This document shows, piece by piece, positions 1 to 7,911 of a stretch of DNA of 64,000 bases. Position 1 is the first letter of the stretch. Every line of letters starts with the position of its first letter. This stretch comes from an uncultured Bradyrhizobium sp. (GTDB lineage: Bacteria > Pseudomonadota > Alphaproteobacteria > Rhizobiales > Xanthobacteraceae). Both the position numbers and the translations under genes were made by a program. A model generated the notes under the pieces. The model made no database searches, was not told the DNA's origin, and saw nothing but the letters and a program-made list of their open reading frames with translations. The stretch covers positions 62,001 to 126,000 of the forward strand of contig NZ_CAKZJO010000088.1 of NCBI RefSeq assembly GCF_936943645.1. The letters are read 5' to 3'.

Positions 1-364
1 CCGACAGCGCCTTGCGGTGCAGCCGGTGCTCGTCGAAATCGAGCAGCATCAGCCCGCGCGGAAACAACAGGCCGAGCACCTTGTTCCAGCCATGGGTCGA
101 GGAAAACAGCTTCTGCTGGTCGAACATCACGAGCTCGTTGGCCTCGGGCCCGAGCAGCACGACGTTGGTCTCGCCGAACACGTGGGTGCGGTAGACCGGG
201 CCATATTTGGCGCCGTTCGCCTCGATATGGCCTTTGGGATCGGCCAGCACCTGGAAAGTCTTGCCGACGATCGGCCAGCCTTCATCGCCGGGGATGTGCG
301 TCAGGGCATTGCGTTTGGGCGCGGTGTAGTCGGGCGCCGTTGCGGCCACATTCTGCATCGACAT
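1..364 (-). CDS. Cytochrome P450, N-terminal part (runs off window)
   Basis: The minus-strand frame opens at ATG 364 (MSMQNVAATAPDY) and stays open to the window edge, giving about 121 residues with no stop. The stretch GWPIVGKTFQVLADP followed by KYGPVYRTHVFGE and VLLGPEANELV is the usual P450 N-terminal proline-rich and beta-1 region, where the substrate channel begins. The oxygen-binding I helix and the heme Cys loop would lie outside the window, so catalytic competence cannot be judged. No membrane anchor is visible, as is normal for soluble bacterial P450s. The role would be NAD(P)H-driven mono-oxygenation through a separate redox partner; substrate unknown. The region upstream of the start (365-460) holds no gene. 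Confidence 0.8.
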   Translation of the reverse strand, partial: MSMQNVAATAPDYTAPKRNALTHIPGDEGWPIVGKTFQVLADPKGHIEANGAKYGPVYRTHVFGETNVVLLGPEANELVMFDQQKLFSSTHGWNKVLGLLFPRGLMLLDFDEHRLHRKALS

Positions 365-460
365 GACGATTGCTCCGATTGGCAAGCACTACGAGCATAA
401 CACGATCCAGGCGCGATGAGCTGACGTCGTGTAACGCACAAAACCGTCACACCCACCGCT

Positions 461-603
461 GTCGTCCCGGCGAACGCCGGGACCCATACCCCCAAGGAGA
501 AGTTGTGGTGCGAGATAGAGGTTAGCAATCTTCGCCAAACATCTCCCTGCGGCTATGGGTCCCGGATCGGCGCGCGCTTTTGGCGCGCTTGTCCGGGACG
601 ACG
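461..603. repeat. Composite palindromic repeat, family A copy 1
   Basis: The left arm GTCGTCCCGG plus CCGGGACCCATA and the right arm TATGGGTCCCGGATC plus TTGTCCGGGACGAC are inverted with respect to each other and flank a non-palindromic core. The core contains ATCTTCGCCAAA, which is the reverse complement of the TTTTGCGAAGAC core of copies 3 and 4, so this copy points the opposite way. It lies downstream of the flavin monooxygenase gene and upstream of the P450 gene, both on the minus strand. Confidence 0.75.
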
Positions 604-632
604 AGAAGAGATCGGGGCTCGCCGACGGCTCC

Positions 633-1868
633 CTATCGCTTCGCCGCCTCCTTCTGCAGGTCCGGCGCGTTGACGGCGGGGATGGCGACTCGGCCGGGGC
701 CGGTGACCTTCAGCGCCTCGGCGGCTTTCTCGTTCTCCATGATCTTGGCCATCACCGCCTGTCCCGCGCGTTCGAAGATGGCGCGGTTCTCGATCACGAA
801 TTTTTGCGACCTGCGCAGGCCGTCGATATAGCCGTTGATCTCGGGCACGACGTAGCGCGCGACCATGTCCCAGCTCCGGCGCGTGTTTTCCGGATTGGCC
901 CAGTCGTGCACGAAGCCGATGATGGCGCCGACGCCGCCCGACACCTGCATCACGTTCTTGATGGTTTTGACGAGGTCGTCGGGCGTGCCGATGGTGGACG
1001 CCGCGCCCTCGACGAAGGCGGTCTTGTCGACGGCTTCATCGGGCGAAGAGAAGGCGGTGAGGCCCGGTCGCTGCAGCGTGCCGACATTATATTCGTTGTG
1101 CCAGCGCATCAGCCCGGCGCCGGCCTCGCGGCGCGCCTGCTCGCGGGTCTCGGCGATGTGGAAGGTCAGCAGCACGCGCCAGTCGGCGCGGTTCACCGTG
1201 GTGCCATGCTTCTTCGCGGCATCCTCGGCGAACTGCCATTGCTGCTGCAGCGACATCAGCCCCTGCGTCGTCATCGAGCCCAGCGAGATGATGCCGCAGC
1301 CGTATTTGCCGGCGAGCGTCATGCCCGAGGGGGAGATCTGCGACGCCACCACGAACGGCATCTCCTCCTGCAGCGGCAGGATCTGCAGCGCGGCGTCGTT
1401 CATGGTGAACCACTCGCTCTTCGCCGTGACGCGCTCGCCGTTGAACAGACGACGGATGATGCCGATCGCCTCGTCCTGGCGGTCGCGCTGCGTCATCGGG
1501 TCGATGCCGAGCGTATGGGCGTCAGAAGCCAGCGCGCCGGGCCCGGAGCCGAAGATGGCGCGGCCGCCGGTCATGTGGTCGAGCTGCACCATGCGCTGGG
1601 CGACGTTGTAGGGATGGTGATAGGGCAGCGACACCACGCCGGTGCCGAGCTTGATCCGCTTGGTACGCTCGCCGGCCGCGGCCAGGAACATCTCGGGCGA
1701 GGCGATCATCTCCCAGCCGGACGAATGATGCTCGCCGCACCAGAACTCGTCGTAGCCGAGCGCATCCAGCTGCTCGACCAGGTCGAGATCGCGCCGGAAC
1801 TGGAGCATCGGATGCTCCCCGATCGGGTGATGCGGGGCAAGGAAGGCTCCGAACTTCAGGCGCGCCAT
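633..1868 (-). CDS. LLM-class flavin-dependent oxidoreductase (luciferase-like monooxygenase)
   Basis: 411 residues, the size of long luciferase-like monooxygenases such as limonene monooxygenase LimB. The N-terminal FGAFLAPHHP, then EFWCGEHHSSGWE, TKRIKLGTGVVSLPYHHP and VQLDHMTGGRAIFGSGPG follow the TIM-barrel order of the bacterial luciferase fold, with the FMNH2-binding and active-site histidines in the usual places. The enzyme would use reduced FMN from a separate reductase to insert oxygen into an organic substrate, which cannot be named from sequence. ATG 1868 is preceded by GGAGAAACGCC, a good ribosome site. It stands alone between repeats. Confidence 0.85.
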   Translation of the reverse strand: MARLKFGAFLAPHHPIGEHPMLQFRRDLDLVEQLDALGYDEFWCGEHHSSGWEMIASPEMFLAAAGERTKRIKLGTGVVSLPYHHPYNVAQRMVQLDHMTGGRAIFGSGPGALASDAHTLGIDPMTQRDRQDEAIGIIRRLFNGERVTAKSEWFTMNDAALQILPLQEEMPFVVASQISPSGMTLAGKYGCGIISLGSMTTQGLMSLQQQWQFAEDAAKKHGTTVNRADWRVLLTFHIAETREQARREAGAGLMRWHNEYNVGTLQRPGLTAFSSPDEAVDKTAFVEGAASTIGTPDDLVKTIKNVMQVSGGVGAIIGFVHDWANPENTRRSWDMVARYVVPEINGYIDGLRRSQKFVIENRAIFERAGQAVMAKIMENEKAAEALKVTGPGRVAIPAVNAPDLQKEAAKR

Positions 1869-1981
1869 GGCGTTTCTCCGGCTTCGATTTTCTGTTTGTT
1901 GAGAGGGTGAGGCTACGTGCCGGAGGCAGCAAACGCAATCGCGCCATGTCCCGTGTTACGGAATGCAGGCATGCGTTAGGT

Positions 1982-2032
1982 CTTCTTCCTCTCCCCGCTT
2001 GCGGGTGAGGGGGGGGACTCTCCACGGCGACA
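1982..2032. repeat. Half copy of palindromic repeat family D
   Basis: CTCTCCCCGCTTGCGGGTGAGG followed by a G run and GACTCTCC matches one side of the full repeat at 51525-51695, which also reads CCGGGTGAGGGGGACTCTCC. The opposite arm is missing, so this is a truncated copy. It sits in the 363-base gap between two divergent genes together with the family F hairpin, and no gene is visible in that gap. Confidence 0.55.
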
Positions 2033-2061
2033 GAGTTGGTCAGGGCTTTCGGACCCCTCAG

Positions 2062-2142
2062 CGTCATTGCGAGCGCAGCAAAGCAATCCAGAGTCTCTCC
2101 GCGGAGGGAAGTCTGGATTGCTTCGCTGCGCTCGCAATGACG
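2062..2142. repeat. Long inverted repeat (family F hairpin)
   Basis: Two 31-base arms, beginning CGTCATTGCGAGCGCAGC and ending GCTGCGCTCGCAATGACG, pair with a single mismatch around a loop of about 19 bases that includes CTCTCCGCGGAG. This is a well-known alphaproteobacterial intergenic palindrome type. It lies 90 bases upstream of the MFS gene start, so it could be in that gene's leader. Confidence 0.8.
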
Positions 2143-2231
2143 TGCTGAAAGAGCATCGATCCTACCTCGGAGGTAATCGCGGCGCGGCATGCCGTCTGAA
2201 ATCATCGGCGATCCTCCCGAGGCCTCTTCCG

Positions 2232-3638
2232 ATGCATCAAATCGTCACGCAACAAGTCGATTCCTCCCGCCGCTGGTGGGTGCTGGCGATCGTCGTGGCT
2301 GCCCAGTTCATGTTCGGCGTCGATGCCTTCATCGTGAACGTCGCCATCCCCACCATTGCGTCCGATCTCAAGGCGACGCCTGCGCAGATCGAATCCGTGA
2401 TCGCGATCTACCTGATCGCCTATGCCACGCTGGTCGTCACCGGCGGCCGTCTCGGCGACATCCACGGCACGAAGAACGTATTTCTCGCCGGGGTGCTCGG
2501 CTTCACCCTGACCTCGCTGTGGTGCGGCCTTGCGCAATCCGGTGCGGAGCTGATCATCGCCCGGCTGGCGCAGGGCGCGACCGCGGCGCTGATGGTGCCT
2601 CAGGTGCTGGCGACGCTGCACCTGTTGTTCACCGACGGCCAGCGCAGCCGCGCCTTCGCCATCTACGGCATCGTGCTCGGGCTGGCCGGCGCCGCAGGCT
2701 TCCTGCTCGGCGGCCTCCTGATCACGGTTGATCTCGCAGGTGCCGGCTGGCGTTCGGTGTTCTTCGTCAACGTGCCCTGCGGGCTTGTCATTGCCTGCGC
2801 CGCCTGGCGCATCATGCCGTCGGTGCCGCGGCGATCAGGCACAAGGCTCGACATCAAAGGCAGCGTGGTCCTGTTCGCGGGGCTGCTGTGCCTGATCGGT
2901 CCCCTGCTGTTCGGTCACGATGTCGGCTGGGCACCCTGGCTGTGGGCGGTGATGGCGGTCGGCGGCGTCGTGCTGGCTGCCTTCCTGAAGCTGGAGCATG
3001 CGGTCGCGCGCGCCGGCGGCATGCCGCTGATCGACCTCACGCTGCTGGCGGACGCAGCGTTCCTGCGCGGGCTCGGCGCCGCCTTCTTTTTCTTCTTCGC
3101 CAATCTCTCCTTCTACCTCGTCATGACGCTGTTCATGCAGCGAGGCCTCCACATCCCGCCGCTCTCGGCCGGCTTGGCTTTCATTCCGCTCGCGCTCGCT
3201 TTCGTCGTCGCGTCGCGCCATAGCGGCGCGCGGGCGCGGCATCGCGGCACCAAGGTGTTGATTGAAGGCTGTGCGGTCCAGATCGCAGGCCTCGCCACGC
3301 TCGCGCTCGTCGCAGGCTTTGTCGATGCGCCGTCGCCGTTCCTGCTCGCCTTCACCATGATCGTCTTTGGCTACGGCCAGGGATTGGTGATGGCGCCGCT
3401 CTCCGGCGCGGTGCTCTCGACCGTCAAGCCCGTCGCCGCAGGCTCGGCCTCCGGCATCTACGGCACCATTGCGCAGATCGGAAATGCGGCCGGAGTGGCC
3501 GCAATTGGTGCGGTGTATTTCGCGCTGGAGGCGCTGCAATCAGCGCGCGCAGGTTTTCTGGTCTCGCTCGTCCTGTTTGTGACATTCATCATGATCTCAG
3601 CCGTATTTTTGTCGTGGCTGCGCCGCGCATCTGCATGA
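2232..3638 (+). CDS. MFS drug-efflux transporter, DHA2 (14-TMS) type
   Basis: 468 residues from ATG 2232, which has GAGG nine bases upstream; the frame is open further left but that part is repeat sequence. After a short N-terminus come the first membrane helix (WWVLAIVVAAQFMFGVDAF), the motif GGRLGDIHGTKNVF between helices 2 and 3 (MFS motif A), and QGATAALMVPQ and GFLLGGLL typical of EmrB/QacA-type antiporters. Length and hydrophobic segments suit 14 helices. It would export an organic compound against protons across the inner membrane. It is divergent from the monooxygenase gene, and no TetR-type regulator is adjacent. Confidence 0.85.
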   Translation: MHQIVTQQVDSSRRWWVLAIVVAAQFMFGVDAFIVNVAIPTIASDLKATPAQIESVIAIYLIAYATLVVTGGRLGDIHGTKNVFLAGVLGFTLTSLWCGLAQSGAELIIARLAQGATAALMVPQVLATLHLLFTDGQRSRAFAIYGIVLGLAGAAGFLLGGLLITVDLAGAGWRSVFFVNVPCGLVIACAAWRIMPSVPRRSGTRLDIKGSVVLFAGLLCLIGPLLFGHDVGWAPWLWAVMAVGGVVLAAFLKLEHAVARAGGMPLIDLTLLADAAFLRGLGAAFFFFFANLSFYLVMTLFMQRGLHIPPLSAGLAFIPLALAFVVASRHSGARARHRGTKVLIEGCAVQIAGLATLALVAGFVDAPSPFLLAFTMIVFGYGQGLVMAPLSGAVLSTVKPVAAGSASGIYGTIAQIGNAAGVAAIGAVYFALEALQSARAGFLVSLVLFVTFIMISAVFLSWLRRASA

Positions 3639-3785
3639 AGTTGAGGCATTGCGGTTAATACGTGCGGATTTCCCGGGGATTTCCGGTGATTTTAATCGGA
3701 TTGACAGCGCACGGACTTTTTATTTTGCAGCGCAGCAACTATCTGGTTTGGCTGGACGTTGAACGTCGCCCACCAGGAAGTTGCC

Positions 3786-4967
3786 GTGTCTTTAGCCAGA
3801 AATGTTGATCTGTTGAGACGTCTGCCGAGGCTGGACGGTCTGCGCTTTGCCGAGCTCGGTCGCCGCGCGGATGAGTCCAGTCCGTTGCAAGAGGTCACGG
3901 GCTTCGGCGACAATCCCGGAGCCTTGCGCATGTTCGCGTTCGTTCCGGCGCAATTGCAGAAGCCGCGCGCGCTCGTCGTCGTGCTGCACGGCTGCGGCCA
4001 GACGGCAGCGGCTTACGATCTCGGCGCCGGCTGGTCGACGCTGGCTCAGCACTACGGCTTCGCGCTGCTGATGCCCGAGCAGCAGCGCATCAACAACGGC
4101 AACACCTGCTTCAACTGGTTCAGCCCGGAGGACACGGCGCGCGGCGGCGGCGAGGCGCATTCGATCCGCGAGATGATCGCGCACATGGTCGAGGCACATC
4201 GCATCGATCCCCGGCAGGTCTTCATCACCGGCCTGTCCGCCGGCGGCGGCATGACGTCGGTGATGCTCGCGACCTATCCGGAAGTCTTCGCGGCCGGCGC
4301 GGTCATTGCGGGATTGCCCTATGGCATTGCCTCGAATCTGCGCGAGGCACTGGACGGCATGTTTCATTCCCCGGTGCGTCCGGCGCGCGAGCTCGGCGAT
4401 CTCGTCCGCAACGCCTCGGATCATCGCGGTCCCTGGCCGAAGATCTCGGTGTGGCACGGCAGCGCCGACCGCACCGTCAATCCCGGCAACGCCAACGAGA
4501 TCGTCAAGCAGTGGCTCGATCTGCACGGTCTGCCTGATACGCCGATGGCAGAGACCATTGTCGACGGCTATCCGCGCCAGGCCTGGTGGGGCAAGAACGG
4601 CGAGACGCTGGTCGAATCCTACGCCATCACCGACATGGCCCATGGCACGCCGCTCGGACTTGCCGACAACGATCAACGTTACGGCGTCGAAGGCGCGTTT
4701 CTGATCGAGGCCGGCATTTCCTCGTCCTACCACATCGCAAAATTCTTCGGCCTCACCGACTGGATTGCCGACGCTGCAAAGGTGGAGGCCAAACCAGCCG
4801 CTAAGCCTGCCACCAAGCCGACGCTCTCGCCCGCGCCGCATCTCGCCCGCTCGATCCGCGCTGCGGTCGCCGAGCAATCGGCGGAGCCGAAGCGCGAGGA
4901 GGCCCGCAGCTTCGATCTCGGCCAGATCATCACGCGCGCGCTGACCGCCGCGGGGCTGATGAAGTAG
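3786..4967 (+). CDS. PHB-depolymerase-family esterase (LpqC-like)
   Basis: 393 residues from GTG 3786, chosen because AGGAAG lies five bases upstream; a TTG at 3759 would add nine residues. LVVVLHGCGQTAAAYD forms the oxyanion-hole region and FITGLSAGGGMTSVM carries the nucleophile elbow G-L-S-A-G. The C-terminal third contains ITDMAHGTPLG, which probably supplies the catalytic His. The family hydrolyses polyester or feruloyl-type esters, often outside the cytoplasm, yet no signal peptide is visible. A Pro/Ala/Lys-rich linker (near residues 337-353) leads to a short conserved-looking tail ending in ITRALTAAGLMK. Substrate is uncertain. Confidence 0.8.
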   Translation: MSLARNVDLLRRLPRLDGLRFAELGRRADESSPLQEVTGFGDNPGALRMFAFVPAQLQKPRALVVVLHGCGQTAAAYDLGAGWSTLAQHYGFALLMPEQQRINNGNTCFNWFSPEDTARGGGEAHSIREMIAHMVEAHRIDPRQVFITGLSAGGGMTSVMLATYPEVFAAGAVIAGLPYGIASNLREALDGMFHSPVRPARELGDLVRNASDHRGPWPKISVWHGSADRTVNPGNANEIVKQWLDLHGLPDTPMAETIVDGYPRQAWWGKNGETLVESYAITDMAHGTPLGLADNDQRYGVEGAFLIEAGISSSYHIAKFFGLTDWIADAAKVEAKPAAKPATKPTLSPAPHLARSIRAAVAEQSAEPKREEARSFDLGQIITRALTAAGLMK

Positions 4968-4998
4968 CTCGTCGCTCGTTAGGCGACCCACACTCCGC

Positions 4999-5190
4999 TG
5001 TCGTCCCGGACAAGCGCGCCTCGAGCGCGCGCCGATCCGGGACCCATAGCCACAGGGTCAAGTGAGGTGCGAAAGCGCAACTCCGAATCCCCGCAACCAC
5101 ATCTCCCTGTGGTTATCGCGACGAGCGCAAGCGCTCGCGCGGGGGTCCCGGATCGGCGCTTCGCTTCGCTGCGCTTGTCCGGGACGACAG
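4999..5190. repeat. Composite palindromic repeat, family A copy 2
   Basis: Arms GTCGTCCCGGACAAGCGC and GCGCTTGTCCGGGACGAC face each other, with a second nested pair GATCCGGGACCCATAGCC and GGGTCCCGGATC inside. The core includes AACTCCGAAT, the reverse complement of the TCGGAGTT core of copies 3 to 5. At 192 bases it is the longest copy because of an extra GCGACGAGCGCAAGCGCTCGCGC palindrome-like insert. It fills the gap between convergent genes. Confidence 0.75.
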
Positions 5191-5240
5191 CGGAGCTTGT
5201 GGTGGCGTCAGCGGCTGAACCTGGCCTCGGCCGAGCAACC

Positions 5241-5921
5241 TCACATCTCGCCGGTGATGAACGGATTGGTCATCCGCTCCTGGCCGATGCTCGAGCCGGC
5301 GCCGTGGCCGCAGATGAAGCCGACGTCGTCGCCGAGCGGCAGCAGCTTGGTCAGGATCGAGTTGATCAGCGTCGCGTGACTGCCGCCGGGCAGATCGGTG
5401 CGGCCGACCGAGCCGGCGAACAGCACGTCGCCGACATGGGCAAAGCGCAGCTCCTTGTTGAAGAACACCACGCTGCCCGGCGAATGGCCGGGGCAGTGAT
5501 AGATCTCGAACTTGAGGTCGCCGATCGACACGGTGTCGCCCTCGTTGAGCCAGCGGTCGGGCGCAAAATTGCGCACGCCGGTCATGCCGAAACGCGCGCC
5601 GCTCTCGACCACGTTGTCGAGCAGGAACTTGTCGGCTTCGTGCGGGCCCTCGATCGGCACCTTCAGCGCATCGCGCAAATCGGCGGCGCCGCCGACATGG
5701 TCGATATGGCCATGCGTCAGCCAGATCTTCTCCACGGTGACGCCGGTCTGCTTGATCGCGTCCAGGATCTTCGGCACGTCCCCGCCGGGATCGATCACCA
5801 CGGCCTTCTTGGACGGCTCGCTCCAGATGATGGTGCAGTTCTGCTCGAACAGCGTCACGGGGACGATGATCGCGCCGGCCTTGGGTTGCGAGGAGTCTTG
5901 AGTGTCATTTTGCTCGGTCAT
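5241..5921 (-). CDS. MBL-fold metallo-hydrolase (glyoxalase II-like)
   Basis: 226 residues from ATG 5921 (MTEQNDTQDSSQ). The frame is open to 5987, but the 5921 start gives the normal family N-terminus. Metal ligands are in WLTHGHIDHVGG (motif HxHxDH), the His of YHCPGHSPGSV, the Asp of FAHVGDVLFAGS and the His of FICGHGAGS near the C-terminus. The short form with no C-terminal glyoxalase II domain suggests a general thioester or persulfide hydrolase rather than a true GloB. It is probably cytoplasmic with a dinuclear zinc or iron site. It is divergent from the GH13 gene at 6083. Confidence 0.85.
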   Translation of the reverse strand: MTEQNDTQDSSQPKAGAIIVPVTLFEQNCTIIWSEPSKKAVVIDPGGDVPKILDAIKQTGVTVEKIWLTHGHIDHVGGAADLRDALKVPIEGPHEADKFLLDNVVESGARFGMTGVRNFAPDRWLNEGDTVSIGDLKFEIYHCPGHSPGSVVFFNKELRFAHVGDVLFAGSVGRTDLPGGSHATLINSILTKLLPLGDDVGFICGHGAGSSIGQERMTNPFITGEM

Positions 5922-6082
5922 GGCGCCACAATGCCGATTTTTGCCATGCCGCCAAGCAAAAGATTCGGGTGAAGGTCCCGGGAACAAGAGTCACAAGGCC
6001 GTCCCAATTGGCCTGCCAATTTGAACCCGGGCGGTGTTGTCGCGTTCTCCCGCGCAAGACGCGGATTGGGTGGTCTTCCGGC

Positions 6083-7681
6083 ATGGCTCAAAGCGAAGAA
6101 AATTGGTGGCGCGACGGCATCTTCTACCAGATCTATCCGCGCTCCTTTCAGGACAGCGACGGTGACGGCGTCGGCGACCTCGCCGGCATCTTGCGGCGGC
6201 TGCCTTATGTGAAGTCCCTCGGCGTCGATGCAATCTGGCTGTCGCCGATCTTTCCCTCGCCAATGGCCGATTTCGGCTACGACATTTCGGACTATACCGG
6301 CATCGAGCCGCTGTTCGGCACGATGGCGGATTTCGATGCGCTGATCGCGGCCGTCCATGACAACGGCCTGAAGCTGATCCTCGATCTCGTGCCGAACCAC
6401 ACCTCCGACCAGCATCCCTGGTTCGTCGAGAGCCGCGCCTCGCGCGACAATCCGAAGCGTGATTGGTACATCTGGCGCGATCCGGCGGGCGACGGCGGTG
6501 TGCCGAACAACTGGTTGTCGGAGTTCGGCGGCAGCGCGTGGCAGCTCGATCAGACCACGGGGCAATATTACTATCATGCCTTTCTCGCTCAGCAGCCGGA
6601 CCTGAACTGGCGCAACCCGGATGTCCGCAACGCCATCTACGATGTGATGCGGTTCTGGCTGGAGAAGGGCGTCGACGGCTTTCGTGTCGACGTGATCTGG
6701 CATTTGATCAAGGACGCCGAATTCCGCGACAATCCGCCGAACCCGCATTACGTCGAGGGTCGGCCGCCGAACGAAAGAATCCTGACGCAATATTCCACCG
6801 ACCAGCAGGAGGTGCACGAGGTCATCGCCGAGATGCGGCGCGTCACCGATGCCTATTCCGCGCGCGTCCTGATCGGCGAGATCTACCTGCCGCTGCATCG
6901 GTTGATGGCCTATTACGGCAACGACCTTACCGGCGCACAGATGCCGTTCAACTTCGCGCTGCTCTCGACCTTCTGGAGCGCGCGCTCGATCGAAAAGATC
7001 GTCGAGGATTACGAGAAGGCACTGCCGCGCGGTGCCTGGCCCAACTGGGTGCTTGGCAATCACGATCGCCCGCGCGTCGCGAGCCGCGTCGGTCCCGAGC
7101 AGGCCCGCGTCGCCGCCATGCTGCTGCTGACGCTGCGCGGCACGCCGACGCTCTATTATGGCGACGAGATCGGGATGCACCAGGTGGCGATCGCGCCGGA
7201 GGATGTCCGCGATCCCTTCGAGAAGAATGTGCCGGGCATCGGCGTCGGCCGCGACGGCTGCCGCACGCCAATGCAATGGGATGCGTCCGACTTCGCAGGC
7301 TTCTCCGCGGTTCGGCCGTGGCTGCCGCTGCCGGAGCATTATGTGCGCGACAATGTCGTCAATCTCGAAGCCGACACACGCTCGATCCTCAATCTCTACA
7401 GGCGCCTGATCGGCTTGCGGAAGAGCTGCCCGCCGCTGGTCGCGGGCGAGTATCACCCAATCGCGGCGCAAGGCGACCTCCTGATCTATCGACGCGAGAC
7501 TGAGGGCAAGGCGGTGATCGTCGCGCTCAATCTCGGTCCCGACCCGATCTCGGTGACGACGAGCGCGATCCGTTTCGGCAGCAGGATATTGCTGTCGACG
7601 TTTCTGGATCGCGAGGGCGAGGAAATCGAAGGCGTGCTGGATCTGCGCGACAATGAGGGGGTCATCGTCGTTCCGCCGTAG
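6083..7681 (+). CDS. GH13 alpha-glucosidase / oligo-1,6-glucosidase type
   Basis: 532 residues from ATG 6083 (MAQSEENWWRDGIFYQIYPR). The GH13 conserved regions are all present: DLVPNHTSD (I), GFRVDVIWH with the nucleophile at about Asp203 (II), VLIGEIYLP with the acid/base at about Glu266 (III) and LGNHDRPR with Asp328 (IV). The enzyme would release glucose from short alpha-glucosides such as maltose, isomaltose or sucrose-like sugars in the cytoplasm; no signal peptide is seen. It converges with a second GH13 gene at 7912-9612, and together they suggest alpha-glucan or trehalose handling. Bond specificity cannot be read from the motifs alone. Confidence 0.88.
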   Translation: MAQSEENWWRDGIFYQIYPRSFQDSDGDGVGDLAGILRRLPYVKSLGVDAIWLSPIFPSPMADFGYDISDYTGIEPLFGTMADFDALIAAVHDNGLKLILDLVPNHTSDQHPWFVESRASRDNPKRDWYIWRDPAGDGGVPNNWLSEFGGSAWQLDQTTGQYYYHAFLAQQPDLNWRNPDVRNAIYDVMRFWLEKGVDGFRVDVIWHLIKDAEFRDNPPNPHYVEGRPPNERILTQYSTDQQEVHEVIAEMRRVTDAYSARVLIGEIYLPLHRLMAYYGNDLTGAQMPFNFALLSTFWSARSIEKIVEDYEKALPRGAWPNWVLGNHDRPRVASRVGPEQARVAAMLLLTLRGTPTLYYGDEIGMHQVAIAPEDVRDPFEKNVPGIGVGRDGCRTPMQWDASDFAGFSAVRPWLPLPEHYVRDNVVNLEADTRSILNLYRRLIGLRKSCPPLVAGEYHPIAAQGDLLIYRRETEGKAVIVALNLGPDPISVTTSAIRFGSRILLSTFLDREGEEIEGVLDLRDNEGVIVVPP

Positions 7682-7717
7682 CTATTGGAGAGCATCGTGA
7701 TCGCCTCATTCTCCCAT

Positions 7718-7881
7718 GTCGTCCCGGACAAGCGCAGCAAAGCGGAGGGCAGATCCGGGACCCAAAGCCACAGGGAGATGTTTTGCGAAGACTCGGAGTT
7801 GCCCGCTCGCCTCCACACTTCTCTCCTGCGGTTATGGATCCCGGATCTACGCGCGCTTAGGGCGCGCTTGTCCGGGACGAC
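7718..7881. repeat. Composite palindromic repeat, family A copy 3
   Basis: Arms GTCCCGGACAAGCGCAGC and GCGCGCTTGTCCGGGACGAC surround the core TTTTGCGAAGACTCGGAGTT at 7781-7800. The same 20 bases recur unchanged in copy 4. The element lies between the two convergent GH13 genes and could act as a bidirectional transcription end. Confidence 0.8.
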
Positions 7882-7911
7882 GGCGGAGCATGTGATGCAG
7901 CGCCGCCCACA